NCBI RefSeq assembly: GCF_040147005.1
Contig: NZ_JAMSHO010000001.1
Location: forward strand, 2,790,001 to 2,854,000
Direction: 5' to 3'
Source of the DNA: Halomonas sp. H10-9-1
Lineage (GTDB): Bacteria > Pseudomonadota > Gammaproteobacteria > Pseudomonadales > Halomonadaceae
Length of the DNA stretch: 64,000 nucleotides
Shown here one piece after another: positions 20,080 through 28,880 of the stretch. How positions within the stretch are numbered: the stretch's first letter is position 1; the number at the start of each line of letters is the position of its first letter. A program made the position numbers and the translations under genes. The notes under the pieces were generated by a model. That model saw only the letters and a list, made by a program, of their open reading frames with translations, made no database searches and had not been told where the DNA came from.

Positions 20080-21003
20080 GTGGCAAAGTTTCTTCTATAC
20101 CGAATACTGCAAGCCATTTTTGTGGTGATAGCGGTCACGCTGATCGTCTCATTCGCTATTCGGTTGACCGGTGATCCTGCTGTCATGCTGGCACAAGGGG
20201 CAGGCAGCATCACCGAAGCGGATCTGGACAGAATTCGCGAAGCGCTGGGATTAAACCAACCATTCATCACACAATACCTTAATTTCTTGAAAGGCATTCT
20301 GGTAGGTGACTTTGGGCGAAGCTTCATGGGAGGCACACCGGTCAGTGACCTGATCAGTCGCGCCTTGCCAGCCACCCTCTCGTTGGCATTCGCCTCGCTA
20401 TTGGTGTCTATCGTCGTCTCAATACCCTTGGGCATCAAAGCGGCCACATCCCGGGGCCGTTGGCCAGATCAAATGATCCGGATTTTTTCGCTAATCGGAT
20501 TATCATTCCCGAACTTCTGGCTTGCCATCATGCTGGTACTGCTATTTTCCATTACATTTAACCTGCTACCACCGAGCGGTATGGAAGGTTTTGCCAGTTT
20601 TATCATGCCGGCTGTCACCATGGGCATTATCCTCACGGCCACCAATGTCCGGCTGGTCCGTACCACGATGCTGGAAACTCTGCGCTCGCAGTACATCATG
20701 GTGGCTCGCGCCAAAGGGCTGTCCAACACCAAGGTGTTGTATAAACATGCGCTGCGTAACTGTTCCATCCCGCTGATCACGTACTTTGGCCTTCAGTTTG
20801 GCGGCTTGTTGGGTGGCATTGTTGTGGTGGAACGTGTTTTCAATTGGCCCGGATTGGGCACATTAGCATTTGAAGCCGTCTCAGCACGTGACTATCCGGT
20901 CTTGCAAGGTGTAATCACAGTCCTTTCCCTGCTGATTATCTCCATCAACTTAGCGGTTGATATTGCGTACGGCCTGGTCGACCCCCGAGTGCGGAAGGAT
21001 TAA
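20080..21003 (+). CDS. Peptide ABC transporter permease (GsiC/DppB-like)
   Basis: 307-residue inner-membrane permease of the DppB class. The N-terminus (YRILQAIFVVIAVTLIVSFAIRLTGDPA) and the cytoplasmic ATPase-coupling loop (ARAKGLSNTKVLYKHALRNCSIPLITYFG near residues 210-235) match the family. It ends with the typical DIAYGLVDPRVR. The start is a GTG with GAGAGGT upstream. It follows an internal terminator-like hairpin and is three bases from the partner permease. Confidence 0.9.
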   Translation: MAKFLLYRILQAIFVVIAVTLIVSFAIRLTGDPAVMLAQGAGSITEADLDRIREALGLNQPFITQYLNFLKGILVGDFGRSFMGGTPVSDLISRALPATLSLAFASLLVSIVVSIPLGIKAATSRGRWPDQMIRIFSLIGLSFPNFWLAIMLVLLFSITFNLLPPSGMEGFASFIMPAVTMGIILTATNVRLVRTTMLETLRSQYIMVARAKGLSNTKVLYKHALRNCSIPLITYFGLQFGGLLGGIVVVERVFNWPGLGTLAFEAVSARDYPVLQGVITVLSLLIISINLAVDIAYGLVDPRVRKD

Positions 21004-21006
21004 ACC

Positions 21007-21858
21007 ATGACAACGGATGCAAAGACCAATAAGCTGCAGCGCTTTAAGAACCTAGAGTTTATACTCGGTATATTGCTGGTAGGTAGCATAGGCCTCGCCG
21101 TCATATTTTCTGGTTGGCTTTTCCCTGGTGGCTCCGAGCTTAATCTCGCCTATCGGTTAACCCCTCCGCTCGCTGAGCCAGCCTTTCCGCTTGGAACGGA
21201 TCCACTAGGTCGTGACATCCTCACCCGTGTCATTATCGGTGGTGAGATTTCATTGAAGGTAGGCGTCTATTCGGCACTCGGCGCTGTCATTGTCGGCATT
21301 ATCATGGGACTAGTATCAGGCTACTATGGTGGGTTTATTGACGTCATCGTCATGAGGTTTGCTGATGTACAGCTTGCCTTGCCGTTCATCTTGCTTGCCA
21401 TCACTTTCATTGCGGTGATTGGTGGTGGCCTGACTAACATGATCATTCTTCTTATCATCTCGCAGTGGGTACAGTATGCCCGCCTGGTTAGGGGCTCAGT
21501 ACTGTCATTACGAGACCGTGAGTTCATCTTGTCAGCCAAGGCGATAGGTGTGAATGATGTCAGAATCCTTTTCCAACATCTGCTACCCAACTTGATTGGT
21601 CCGGTAATCGTTTTAATGACGCTCAATGTGGCTAACAACATTCTTCTCGAAAGCAGCCTGACATTCCTGGGACTGGGGGTTGATCCCGTAATTCCCAGCT
21701 GGGGCGGCATGCTGGCAGAGGGCCGAACCTATCTTCAAACCGCATGGTGGGTCAGCGTATTTCCAGGTCTCGCCATTCTCTTCACGGTACTGGGGTTAAA
21801 CCTTCTCGGCGACTGGCTACGGGATGCCCTTGATCCAACTGGACGGACTTCATTATGA
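21007..21858 (+). CDS. Peptide ABC transporter permease (GsiD/DppC-like)
   Basis: 283-residue second permease. FPLGTDPLGRDILTRVIIGGEISLKVG near residues 60-86 is the DppC hallmark, EFILSAKAIGVNDVRILFQHLLPN is the EAA-type coupling loop, and the C-terminus has LNLLGDWLRDALDPT. It lacks part of the usual cytosolic N-terminal extension, so it is slightly short for the family (about 300). The stop overlaps the peptidase start by four bases (ATGA), coupling import to the peptidase. Confidence 0.9.
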   Translation: MTTDAKTNKLQRFKNLEFILGILLVGSIGLAVIFSGWLFPGGSELNLAYRLTPPLAEPAFPLGTDPLGRDILTRVIIGGEISLKVGVYSALGAVIVGIIMGLVSGYYGGFIDVIVMRFADVQLALPFILLAITFIAVIGGGLTNMIILLIISQWVQYARLVRGSVLSLRDREFILSAKAIGVNDVRILFQHLLPNLIGPVIVLMTLNVANNILLESSLTFLGLGVDPVIPSWGGMLAEGRTYLQTAWWVSVFPGLAILFTVLGLNLLGDWLRDALDPTGRTSL

Positions 21859-23615
21859 CCACATTCCTGCAAAATACGGCGTCTACGCTCTTGGAACGCG
21901 ACTTCCCTCGGACGACACGTTCGCTGGTTGACGAGTACGCAACGGGTGAATACGAGGGTTACAGCCTAGATGCATGGGTATTCGATGACCGCCAGGAGCG
22001 TCAATGGGCAGAAAACACGCTGAAGAAGGCCGGCCTAAAGGCTCATGTACGCAGTGCATATAAACCCTTGGTGCATTTCTTCATTGAAGAGTTTACCTGG
22101 AACGACTTATCCAGTCTGACCATTGAATATCCTACCCTCGACAACGCACCACAGCGCTTCTTGTTGGAAGCGTATCCACTCTCGGCGATGTTACCTGATG
22201 GCGTCACGCTTCATTGGATAGCGATTGAGACCTCCACCCCGTACTACCGTGTGAAAGCAACGAGAGCGTCGGGAACCGACGATATCCATGTCGTCGCCGC
22301 ACCTAATCGCCACCACACCGATCACGTGGGTCAGGCTCAGTGCTCACCCTGCGGCTGGCTGCAGCTAACCTCACCTGATGGCACTGTAGAACAACGTGAA
22401 GTACTGACAGATTATGAAGCGCTGTTTCAAAGTGCAATTCGTGTGATATCGCAGCACCCTTGGGGGGCTCATGCGCCTTACTTTGACACGCTGAAGTTCA
22501 CTGTACACCTCCCCTGTCATGATCAACGTCTCAATTGGGGTGATGAGCATATCAGCCTTGCCGAGGCCCTCCACGAGGACCTTTACTTTTCCGTCCTTGA
22601 ATACTTTCAGCACTACGCCGGGCTGCCGCTGGGAGACCGCTCCATTCAACCGGGCCAGATTGTCCCTGAGGTACTGACAAAAGGTAGTGCCCCCTACCTG
22701 GGGATTACCCTAGAGCCTCTAACACTTGCTGATCCCTCGCGCGAGCGCGTATCGCTTGATACGGCACAAAGTGCTCTCGGTGTTGAACAACTGACGGAGA
22801 TACTTGATGCGCTGGGAGGCCAACCGCTAGAGGCCCAAACCCGTGCCGGTCGCCGCGTAAACGCGCGGTATATTGAGGGAAGTGATCGTCCCGTCATCAT
22901 CAGTGCCGGGCAACATGCCAATGAGCCGTCTGGCATCGTTGGGGCGTTGCGGGCCGGAACCGCCCTATCGCAACGTCCCGGTGCGCATTTCGTGCTCTCT
23001 CCCTTGGAGAACCCGGATGGCTATGCCTTGCAAGGCCACCTGGTGGCATCACAGCCCCGCCACATGCACCATGCGGCGCGCTACACCGCTTTCGGTAACG
23101 ATTTACAGAACCAACCACTGGGTGAGCCCTTCGAGCTGGCGATTCGCGAGCAAGCCGTTGCGACGTCCGGCCCAGCTCTCCACGTCAACCTGCATGGCTA
23201 CCCTGCGCATGAATGGACTCGCCCCTTGACTGGCTATGTGCCACGGGGGTTTGACATGTGGACGATTCCCAAGGGTTTTTTTCTGATTGTGCGCCATCGG
23301 GCAGGTATGCAAAACGCAGCGGAACAGTTGATTGAGGCCGTCACACGTTCACTTTCCAAGGTACCCGGTCTCGTCGACTTCAATGCGACACAGGTGGCGC
23401 ACTTCGAAGCCCATGCCGGGTCACTGACATTTCCCATGCGACATGGATTCCCCTACCTGCTAGCCGAGGACGACGACCAGCTCACGCCCTTAATGCTCAT
23501 CACCGAGTACCCCGATGAAACACTGAGCGGCCACGCCTTCGTTCAAGCGCATACTGCACAGATGGAAACTGTGCTCAGTGCCTACACGGCCTATCAGGAT
23601 TTGCGATTTGAGTAG
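21855..23615 (+). CDS. M14-type zinc carboxypeptidase-like protein with long N-terminal domain
   Basis: 586-residue protein. The C-terminal part carries an M14 active site: His354 and Glu357 in GQHANEPSG, NPDGY at 386-390, His447 in LHGYPAHEW as third zinc ligand, and Glu551 in ITEYPDE as candidate general base. The roughly 330 residues before it have no motif I recognise. No signal peptide, so it should act in the cytosol on what the transporter brings in. Translation is coupled to the upstream permease. Peptidase or amidase activity on an imported peptide or modified amino acid is inference; family assignment rests on motifs only. Confidence 0.75.
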   Translation: MTTFLQNTASTLLERDFPRTTRSLVDEYATGEYEGYSLDAWVFDDRQERQWAENTLKKAGLKAHVRSAYKPLVHFFIEEFTWNDLSSLTIEYPTLDNAPQRFLLEAYPLSAMLPDGVTLHWIAIETSTPYYRVKATRASGTDDIHVVAAPNRHHTDHVGQAQCSPCGWLQLTSPDGTVEQREVLTDYEALFQSAIRVISQHPWGAHAPYFDTLKFTVHLPCHDQRLNWGDEHISLAEALHEDLYFSVLEYFQHYAGLPLGDRSIQPGQIVPEVLTKGSAPYLGITLEPLTLADPSRERVSLDTAQSALGVEQLTEILDALGGQPLEAQTRAGRRVNARYIEGSDRPVIISAGQHANEPSGIVGALRAGTALSQRPGAHFVLSPLENPDGYALQGHLVASQPRHMHHAARYTAFGNDLQNQPLGEPFELAIREQAVATSGPALHVNLHGYPAHEWTRPLTGYVPRGFDMWTIPKGFFLIVRHRAGMQNAAEQLIEAVTRSLSKVPGLVDFNATQVAHFEAHAGSLTFPMRHGFPYLLAEDDDQLTPLMLITEYPDETLSGHAFVQAHTAQMETVLSAYTAYQDLRFE

Positions 23616-23635
23616 CGCGATACCATGAAACGGCT

Positions 23636-23659
23636 CTCGGGGTGTTGTAGCACCCCGAG
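23636..23659 (+). terminator. Hairpin closing the peptide-transport island operon
   Basis: Perfect nine-base-pair stem CTCGGGGTG / CACCCCGAG with loop TTGTAG, 20 bases after the peptidase stop. No T-tract, so a weak or factor-assisted terminator. It also faces the convergent DMT gene. Confidence 0.5.
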
Positions 23660-23684
23660 GACTCGGCAACGGATGGAGATGGCG

Positions 23685-24605
23685 TTATTCGAGCGATACA
23701 CGCTTACGTATGTTGAGCTCCAACTGACGCTCATATAATCCTTTCGCTGTCAGCGTCCCCAGCACCAGGGCGCCGCCCAACAGCGCCACGGCACTGGGCT
23801 GCTCACCCAGGATGCCCCAGGCCCACAGCGTGCCCATCACCACCTCGTGCAACAGCAGCAGGCCCACCTCGGCCGCCGGCAAGTAGAGCGGCCCGCGCTG
23901 CAGCAGGGTGACACCGACCGGCACGATGAACAGGCACAGCAGCAGGACATAGGCGCCGCTTTGCAGGCCGGGCAGAGGTAGCTGCCCTCTGCCAATCAGC
24001 AGCACCAGCGCCGCCCCGCTGCCGACGATCAGGCCGTTGAACACCAGCATGGGGCTCATGTCGATCCCCGGTCGGCGTCGGCACAGCGTGAAGTTGAGCG
24101 CCAGTGTCGTCGCGGCTATCAGGGCGAAGCCGTTGCCAAGCCAGCTTCCCGCGCCGGCATCATCGATCACGATCATGCCGATACCCAGCATGCAGGCACC
24201 GATCGCCAGCCAGGTGCGCCGCGGCAACCGCTCGTCGAGGATGAGGCGCGAGAGCAGCGCCGCGATCAGGGGCGCGGCGGCAAGGATCATCAGGACATTG
24301 CCGGCCTTGGTGTACTGGTTGCCCAGCACGAAGCCGCAGGTGGTCAGGCTGAACAGCAGGGCCACGGCGATGCCGGTGCCGCCGCATCGGCGATAGATGC
24401 CCAGGGTGCCGCGCCCATGACGGGCCAGGGTAATCAGGAAGAAGCCCAGCCCGGAGAGAAAGCCTCGCCACATCAGGATCTCGGCATCGGGCAGCGCGGC
24501 AAGCTTGATCAGCAAGGCATCGGGGGACATGACAAGGGCTCCGCCACCGGTCAGGAGCAGGCCCTGCTGCCGGTGGGAGAGCCCCGATGAAGCCCCTGGC
24601 GCCAT
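23685..24605 (-). CDS. DMT-superfamily transporter (EamA)
   Basis: 306-residue, ten-helix carrier with two EamA repeats (SPDALLIKLAALPDAEILMWRG near residues 27-48 and PAAEVGLLLLHEVVMGTLWAWGILGEQPS near 245-273). Its start overlaps the upstream dehydrogenase stop (TGATG), so it is the last gene of the long four-carbon acid-sugar operon. Substrate unknown; export of an overflow intermediate would fit the position. Confidence 0.83.
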   Translation of the reverse strand: MAPGASSGLSHRQQGLLLTGGGALVMSPDALLIKLAALPDAEILMWRGFLSGLGFFLITLARHGRGTLGIYRRCGGTGIAVALLFSLTTCGFVLGNQYTKAGNVLMILAAAPLIAALLSRLILDERLPRRTWLAIGACMLGIGMIVIDDAGAGSWLGNGFALIAATTLALNFTLCRRRPGIDMSPMLVFNGLIVGSGAALVLLIGRGQLPLPGLQSGAYVLLLCLFIVPVGVTLLQRGPLYLPAAEVGLLLLHEVVMGTLWAWGILGEQPSAVALLGGALVLGTLTAKGLYERQLELNIRKRVSLE

Positions 24606-25483
24606 CAGCAGCGGGTATCGGCCAGCACGCCGATCACCTCGGGCACCAGCAGGTCCTGTGGCTCGACGCCACGATACAGCCCCTCCACCGCCAGGGCGAC
24701 GTCACGCCGCGCCCCCAGCGCTTCCGTCATCGCGTGGTAGTAGCCCAGGTCCTTGGTGGCATTGGCCACGCTGAACCGGAACCCGGAGGCGTCACCGCTC
24801 TCGATGAAGGGACGCAGGCGCTCGAATACCACGCCGCCGCCCCCGCCCTTGCCCAGCACCTCGAGCAGCGCGGCATCGTCGATGCCTGCCTGGCGAGAGG
24901 CCGCGGTCGCCTCGGCGAGTACCGCCGAGAAGCCCAGGGAGACGAAGTTGTGCAGCAGCTTCAGGGTATGACCGGCGCTGACCTCGCCGGCATGGGCGAT
25001 GTTCTCGGCGAAGGTCTCGAGCAGTGGCCGGGTGGCGGTGAACAGCGCCTCCGGGGCCCCGACGATCAGGTTCAGCCTTCCCTCCTCGGCCTCCTTAGGC
25101 GTCCGAGTCATGGCGGCATCCATGAAGCGGCCCCCCGCCTCGGCGATGCGCTCGGCAATGGCCCGGGTGGCACTCGGGATGGCCGTCGAACAGTCGATGA
25201 CCAGGGCGCCTTCTCGCAATCCCTCTGACACGCCATCGGTATCGAAGAGCACGCTCTCCACCTGGGGGGTGCCCGTCACGCAGAGAATGACCACCTCCGA
25301 GCGCTCGGCCACCTCGCGCGGCGTGGCCGCCAACGTGCCACCGGCCGACAGCAGGTCGTCCAGCGGCTGATTGCCGGGGTGATCCAGAATGACCAGGGGA
25401 TAGCCGGCCTTCAGGATATTGCGGGCGATACCGTGCCCCATCAGGCCCGCCCCGATCAGGCCTATGCGCTGACGATTCTCCAT
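24605..25483 (-). CDS. NAD(P)-dependent 3-hydroxyisobutyrate dehydrogenase-family oxidoreductase
   Basis: 292-residue beta-hydroxyacid dehydrogenase. The Rossmann motif GLIGAGLMGHGIA is at about residue 8, the substrate region DAAMTRTPKEAEEGRLNLIVG near 118-138 replaces the usual D(A)PVSGG, and the catalytic-lysine region is HTLKLLHNF near residue 165. The DAAMTRTP variant places it away from LtnD and GarR proper, so the substrate may differ. The frame is open upstream to 25723, but AGGAGAGGAGA just before the ATG at 25483 fixes the start. It follows the aldehyde dehydrogenase gene by 26 bases. Confidence 0.85.
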   Translation of the reverse strand: MENRQRIGLIGAGLMGHGIARNILKAGYPLVILDHPGNQPLDDLLSAGGTLAATPREVAERSEVVILCVTGTPQVESVLFDTDGVSEGLREGALVIDCSTAIPSATRAIAERIAEAGGRFMDAAMTRTPKEAEEGRLNLIVGAPEALFTATRPLLETFAENIAHAGEVSAGHTLKLLHNFVSLGFSAVLAEATAASRQAGIDDAALLEVLGKGGGGGVVFERLRPFIESGDASGFRFSVANATKDLGYYHAMTEALGARRDVALAVEGLYRGVEPQDLLVPEVIGVLADTRC

Positions 25484-25509
25484 GCGTTTCTCCTCTCCTG
25501 TCCGTGGCC

Positions 25510-26970
25510 TCAGCCGTGGTGCAATGCCACCGTCTTGATTCGTGTGTAACTGCGCAGACCCTCGAACCCCTTTTCGCGACCATGGCCGGAACGGCCCACG
25601 CCGCCGAAGGGCAGCTCGATGCCGCCGGCGGCCCCATAATTGTTGACGAATACCTGGCCGCTGCGGATCCCCTTCGCCAGTCGCAGCTGACGGCCACCAT
25701 CGCGTGTCCAGATGCCGGCACACAGACCGAAGTCCGTTGCATTGGCAAGCGAGAGCGCCTCTGCCTCGTCATCGAAGACCTGGACCGCCAGCACCGGGCC
25801 GAAGAGCTCCTCGCGTAGCACCTCGTGGCCTGCGGGGATATCGGTCAACACCCTAGGGGCCACGAAGTGCCCCCCTGCCGGCGCCCCCTCTGCGATCCGG
25901 CCCTGGGCCAGGGAGCGGATGCCATCACGGGCCGCCGCCTCCAGCCGTGCCTCCAGCTTGGCCTTCTGCCGGGCGTTGATCAGCGGACCACAGTCGGCGT
26001 CGGCCTCCCCCACGTCACAACGCAGCGCCGAGAAGCGTTCGGCAAGCCGTTCCAGCACCCGGTCGGCGATCGACCGCTGCACCAGCAGGCGGCTTCCGGC
26101 CGAGCACGTCTGACCAGCATTCTGGATGATGCCACGCACCAGGAAGGGCAGCGCGGCGTCGAGGTCAACATCTGCGAACACCAGCTGGGGCGACTTGCCC
26201 CCCAGCTCCATGGTCACCGGCACATGATGCTCGGCGGCCGCCTGGGTCACCAGGGTGCCCGTCTCCGGTGACCCGGTAAACGACAGGTGGTCAACCTCCG
26301 GATGCGCCGACAGCGCGGCGCCCGCCTCGTGTCCCAGGCCGGGCACGAGGTTGAGCGCGCCGGGTGGCAGCCCTTGCTCCACCGCCAGCTCCGCCAGTCG
26401 CAGCACGCTGAGGCAGGCATCCTCCGCCGGCTTGAGCACCACGGTGTTACCCGCCGCCAGGGCCGCCGCCACGCAGCGCCCGAAGATCTGGGCAGGGTAA
26501 TTCCAGGGGATGATCTGCGCACAGACCCCATAGGGTTCACGCAGGGTCATGACCGCGAAGTCATTCTCGAACGGGATGGTCTCGCCATGCAGCTTGTCGG
26601 CGGCACCGCCGTAGAACCGGAAGTAGCGCGCGCAGGCGGTGATATCCCCCCGCGCCTGGGTCATCGGCTTTCCGGTGTCGGCACACTCGAGACGGGCCAG
26701 GCGTTCATGATCCGCCTCGATGGCGGCGGCGAACCCCAGCAACCATTCGCTGCGGCGCCGTGCCGTCCAGGACGCCCACTCGCCCAGTTCACCGCTGAAG
26801 GCCTGGCGCGCCGCCTGAACGGCCGCCCCCACCTCAGCGGCCTGGCAGCGTGCTATCCGTGTGATGACCTCGCCGTAGGACGGCGTCTCCACCTCCAGGG
26901 TATGCGGCGTGGTGACCCACTCCCCACCGATCAACGCCTGCGGGCGGGGGTACTCGAGCGGTTCCGTCAT
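25510..26970 (-). CDS. NAD(P)-dependent aldehyde dehydrogenase
   Basis: 486-residue ALDH-superfamily enzyme converting an aldehyde to the acid. Catalytic Cys289 (GQTCSAG) and Glu255 (MELGGKSP) are both present, with the cofactor motif FTGSPETG near 231 and IIPWNYP at 153-159. It resembles betaine/glycolaldehyde/gamma-aminobutyraldehyde dehydrogenases, but specificity cannot be read. Being 28 bases after dctM in the acid-sugar operon, it may oxidise a C2-C4 hydroxyaldehyde to feed the tetronate pathway. Inference only. Confidence 0.9.
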   Translation of the reverse strand: MTEPLEYPRPQALIGGEWVTTPHTLEVETPSYGEVITRIARCQAAEVGAAVQAARQAFSGELGEWASWTARRRSEWLLGFAAAIEADHERLARLECADTGKPMTQARGDITACARYFRFYGGAADKLHGETIPFENDFAVMTLREPYGVCAQIIPWNYPAQIFGRCVAAALAAGNTVVLKPAEDACLSVLRLAELAVEQGLPPGALNLVPGLGHEAGAALSAHPEVDHLSFTGSPETGTLVTQAAAEHHVPVTMELGGKSPQLVFADVDLDAALPFLVRGIIQNAGQTCSAGSRLLVQRSIADRVLERLAERFSALRCDVGEADADCGPLINARQKAKLEARLEAAARDGIRSLAQGRIAEGAPAGGHFVAPRVLTDIPAGHEVLREELFGPVLAVQVFDDEAEALSLANATDFGLCAGIWTRDGGRQLRLAKGIRSGQVFVNNYGAAGGIELPFGGVGRSGHGREKGFEGLRSYTRIKTVALHHG

Positions 26971-26998
26971 CTGTCACTCCTTGTTGTTGTCGACGATA

Positions 26999-28273
26999 TC
27001 AATAGAGCAGATCCACCAGCCCCAGGGAGATCCAGGGCATGTAGGTGATGGCCAGCAGACAGGCCAGCACCACCAGCACAAACCTCACCAGCCAGGGCAG
27101 CAGCTGGTCGATAGAGAGCTTGGCCACCGCGCAGGCGGCGAACAGGTTCACGCCCAACGGCGGGGTGAACATGCCGAGCGCCAGGTTGACCACCACGATC
27201 AGCCCGAAGTGGACCGGGTCGATCCCGTACTGCATCGCGATCGGGGTGAAGATGGGCGCGAGCACCAGGATGGCGGCGGAGGTCTCGATGAACATGCCGA
27301 TCACCAGCAGCATGACGTTGACCGCCAGCAGGAAGGTCCAGGGGCTCTCGAAGACCTGGGTGACCCACCCCGCCACCTGGGTCGGCAACCCCGAACGGCT
27401 GATCAGGAAGCTGAACAGCGCCGCGGCCGAGATGATCAGCATCACCGCCGCGGTGGAGATCACGCTCTCCTTGAGGATGGGCACCAGCTCCGCCCAGCTG
27501 AGCTCGCGGTAGACCAGCCCGCCCACCACCAGGGCGTAGACCACGGCGACGGCGGACGCCTCGGTGGGGGTGAACACCCCGCCGTAGATCCCTCCGATCA
27601 CCACCACCGGCATCAGCATCGCGGCCCAGGCTCGCTTGAACGCGGTCGGGAAGGCCTCCCGGTCCTCCCGATCCTTGAGGCCGTAGCCCCGGACCTTGCA
27701 GAACAGGTAGAGGAACAGCAGCAACGCGCCCCCGATCAGCAGCCCGGGACCAATACCCGCGATGAACAGCTTGCCGATCGAGGTATCGGTGCTGACGCCG
27801 TAGAGGATCAGCGGGATCGACGGGGGAATCAGCACCCCAAGCTCGGCCGAGGAGGCCTGGATCGAGGCCGCCAGCGGCCGAGGGTAGTCATGCTTGACCA
27901 TCGCCGGGATCAGGATGGAGCCGATGGCGAAGGTCGTCGCCACGCTGGATCCCGACACCGCGGCAAACATCATGCAGGTGAGCACGCAGGTCATGGCCAA
28001 CCCGCCCTGCAGGCCACCGACGATGGACTTGGCCAGATCGACCAGGCGCCGCGAGATGCCCCCCGCCGCCATCAGGTTACCGGCCAGGATGAAGAACGGG
28101 ATCGCCATCAGCGGGAAGTGGTCGATGCCGACAAACATCTGCTGGGGGACCAGCAGCAGGGGCAGGCGCGAGAAGAACTCGATGCCGATGATCGAGGCCA
28201 GCACGATCGAGACGGCAATCGGCACGCCCAGGGCAAACAGGATGATCAGCGACAGGCCGATGGCAGCATTCAT
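26999..28273 (-). CDS. TRAP transporter large permease (DctM)
   Basis: 424-residue, about 12-helix DctM-type subunit that forms the sodium-driven pathway. Typical stretches are HFPLMAIPFFILAGNLMAAGGIS near residues 52-74 and GFMIETSAAILVLAPIFTPI-like sequence near 330. The start overlaps the DctQ stop (ATGA). Together with DctQ and DctP it should import the acid sugar (threonate or erythronate) handled by the rest of the operon. Confidence 0.93.
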   Translation of the reverse strand: MNAAIGLSLIILFALGVPIAVSIVLASIIGIEFFSRLPLLLVPQQMFVGIDHFPLMAIPFFILAGNLMAAGGISRRLVDLAKSIVGGLQGGLAMTCVLTCMMFAAVSGSSVATTFAIGSILIPAMVKHDYPRPLAASIQASSAELGVLIPPSIPLILYGVSTDTSIGKLFIAGIGPGLLIGGALLLFLYLFCKVRGYGLKDREDREAFPTAFKRAWAAMLMPVVVIGGIYGGVFTPTEASAVAVVYALVVGGLVYRELSWAELVPILKESVISTAAVMLIISAAALFSFLISRSGLPTQVAGWVTQVFESPWTFLLAVNVMLLVIGMFIETSAAILVLAPIFTPIAMQYGIDPVHFGLIVVVNLALGMFTPPLGVNLFAACAVAKLSIDQLLPWLVRFVLVVLACLLAITYMPWISLGLVDLLY

Positions 28274-28818
28274 GGGGTATCACTCCTCTCTGCCACGATG
28301 GGCGTTTCCTGCAGGGTGTCTTCGGTCACCGGGCCGATCTGGTCGATGCCCAGTGCCTGGGCAACGAGGCGGGCCAGCACGGCGATCAAGGCGAACGCAG
28401 AGCCCACCGGCATGGCGGCATAGGCCCAGGCGATGGAGATCTCGAGGCCGGAGAGCATCTGGTTGCGCACGCGCAGCATCATGGCGATGCCGAACACGAT
28501 CAGCACCACCAGCACGATGGCACAGCACAGCGCGATGAAAGCCTCGAGCCAGATCAGCCTGCGACGGGGAAGCAGGCGATAGATGACCTCCACCGACATC
28601 ATGAAACCACCACGAAACCCGGCGGCCGCGCCGAGGAAGACGCACCAGATCATGGTCGAACGCGAGATCACCTCGGACCAGGTCGACGGCGCGTCGAACA
28701 CGAAGCGGGTCAGCACCTGGTAGAAGCCCAGGCTGACGGAGATGATCAGCATCACGATTGCGCCGAGCAGCGCCAGACGTGTCGTCTGCTGCTCGAGGCG
28801 CAGAAAGAGTCGCAGCAT
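28270..28818 (-). CDS. TRAP transporter small permease (DctQ)
   Basis: 182-residue four-helix protein of the DctQ family, with TWSEVISRSTMIWCVFLGAAAGFR near residues 45-68 as the family signature. The frame can start at a GTG at 28827, but AAAGGTGG is best spaced for the ATG at 28818. It sits between dctP and dctM. The C-terminal 25 residues are cytosolic and not conserved. Confidence 0.88.
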   Translation of the reverse strand: MLRLFLRLEQQTTRLALLGAIVMLIISVSLGFYQVLTRFVFDAPSTWSEVISRSTMIWCVFLGAAAGFRGGFMMSVEVIYRLLPRRRLIWLEAFIALCCAIVLVVLIVFGIAMMLRVRNQMLSGLEISIAWAYAAMPVGSAFALIAVLARLVAQALGIDQIGPVTEDTLQETPIVAERSDTP

Positions 28819-28843
28819 TACGGCCACCTTTCGCTATGGGGCT

Positions 28844-28864
28844 CCCGGCCCTGAATGGGCCGGG
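28844..28864 (-). other. Hairpin between dctP and dctQ
   Basis: Perfect eight-base-pair stem CCCGGCCC / GGGCCGGG with a five-base loop, 16 bases after the dctP stop and without a T-tract. It is placed like the RNA-stabilising or attenuating hairpins that raise binding-protein output over permease in many transport operons. Confidence 0.5.
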
Positions 28865-28880
28865 CTATCGTCATGGCGGG

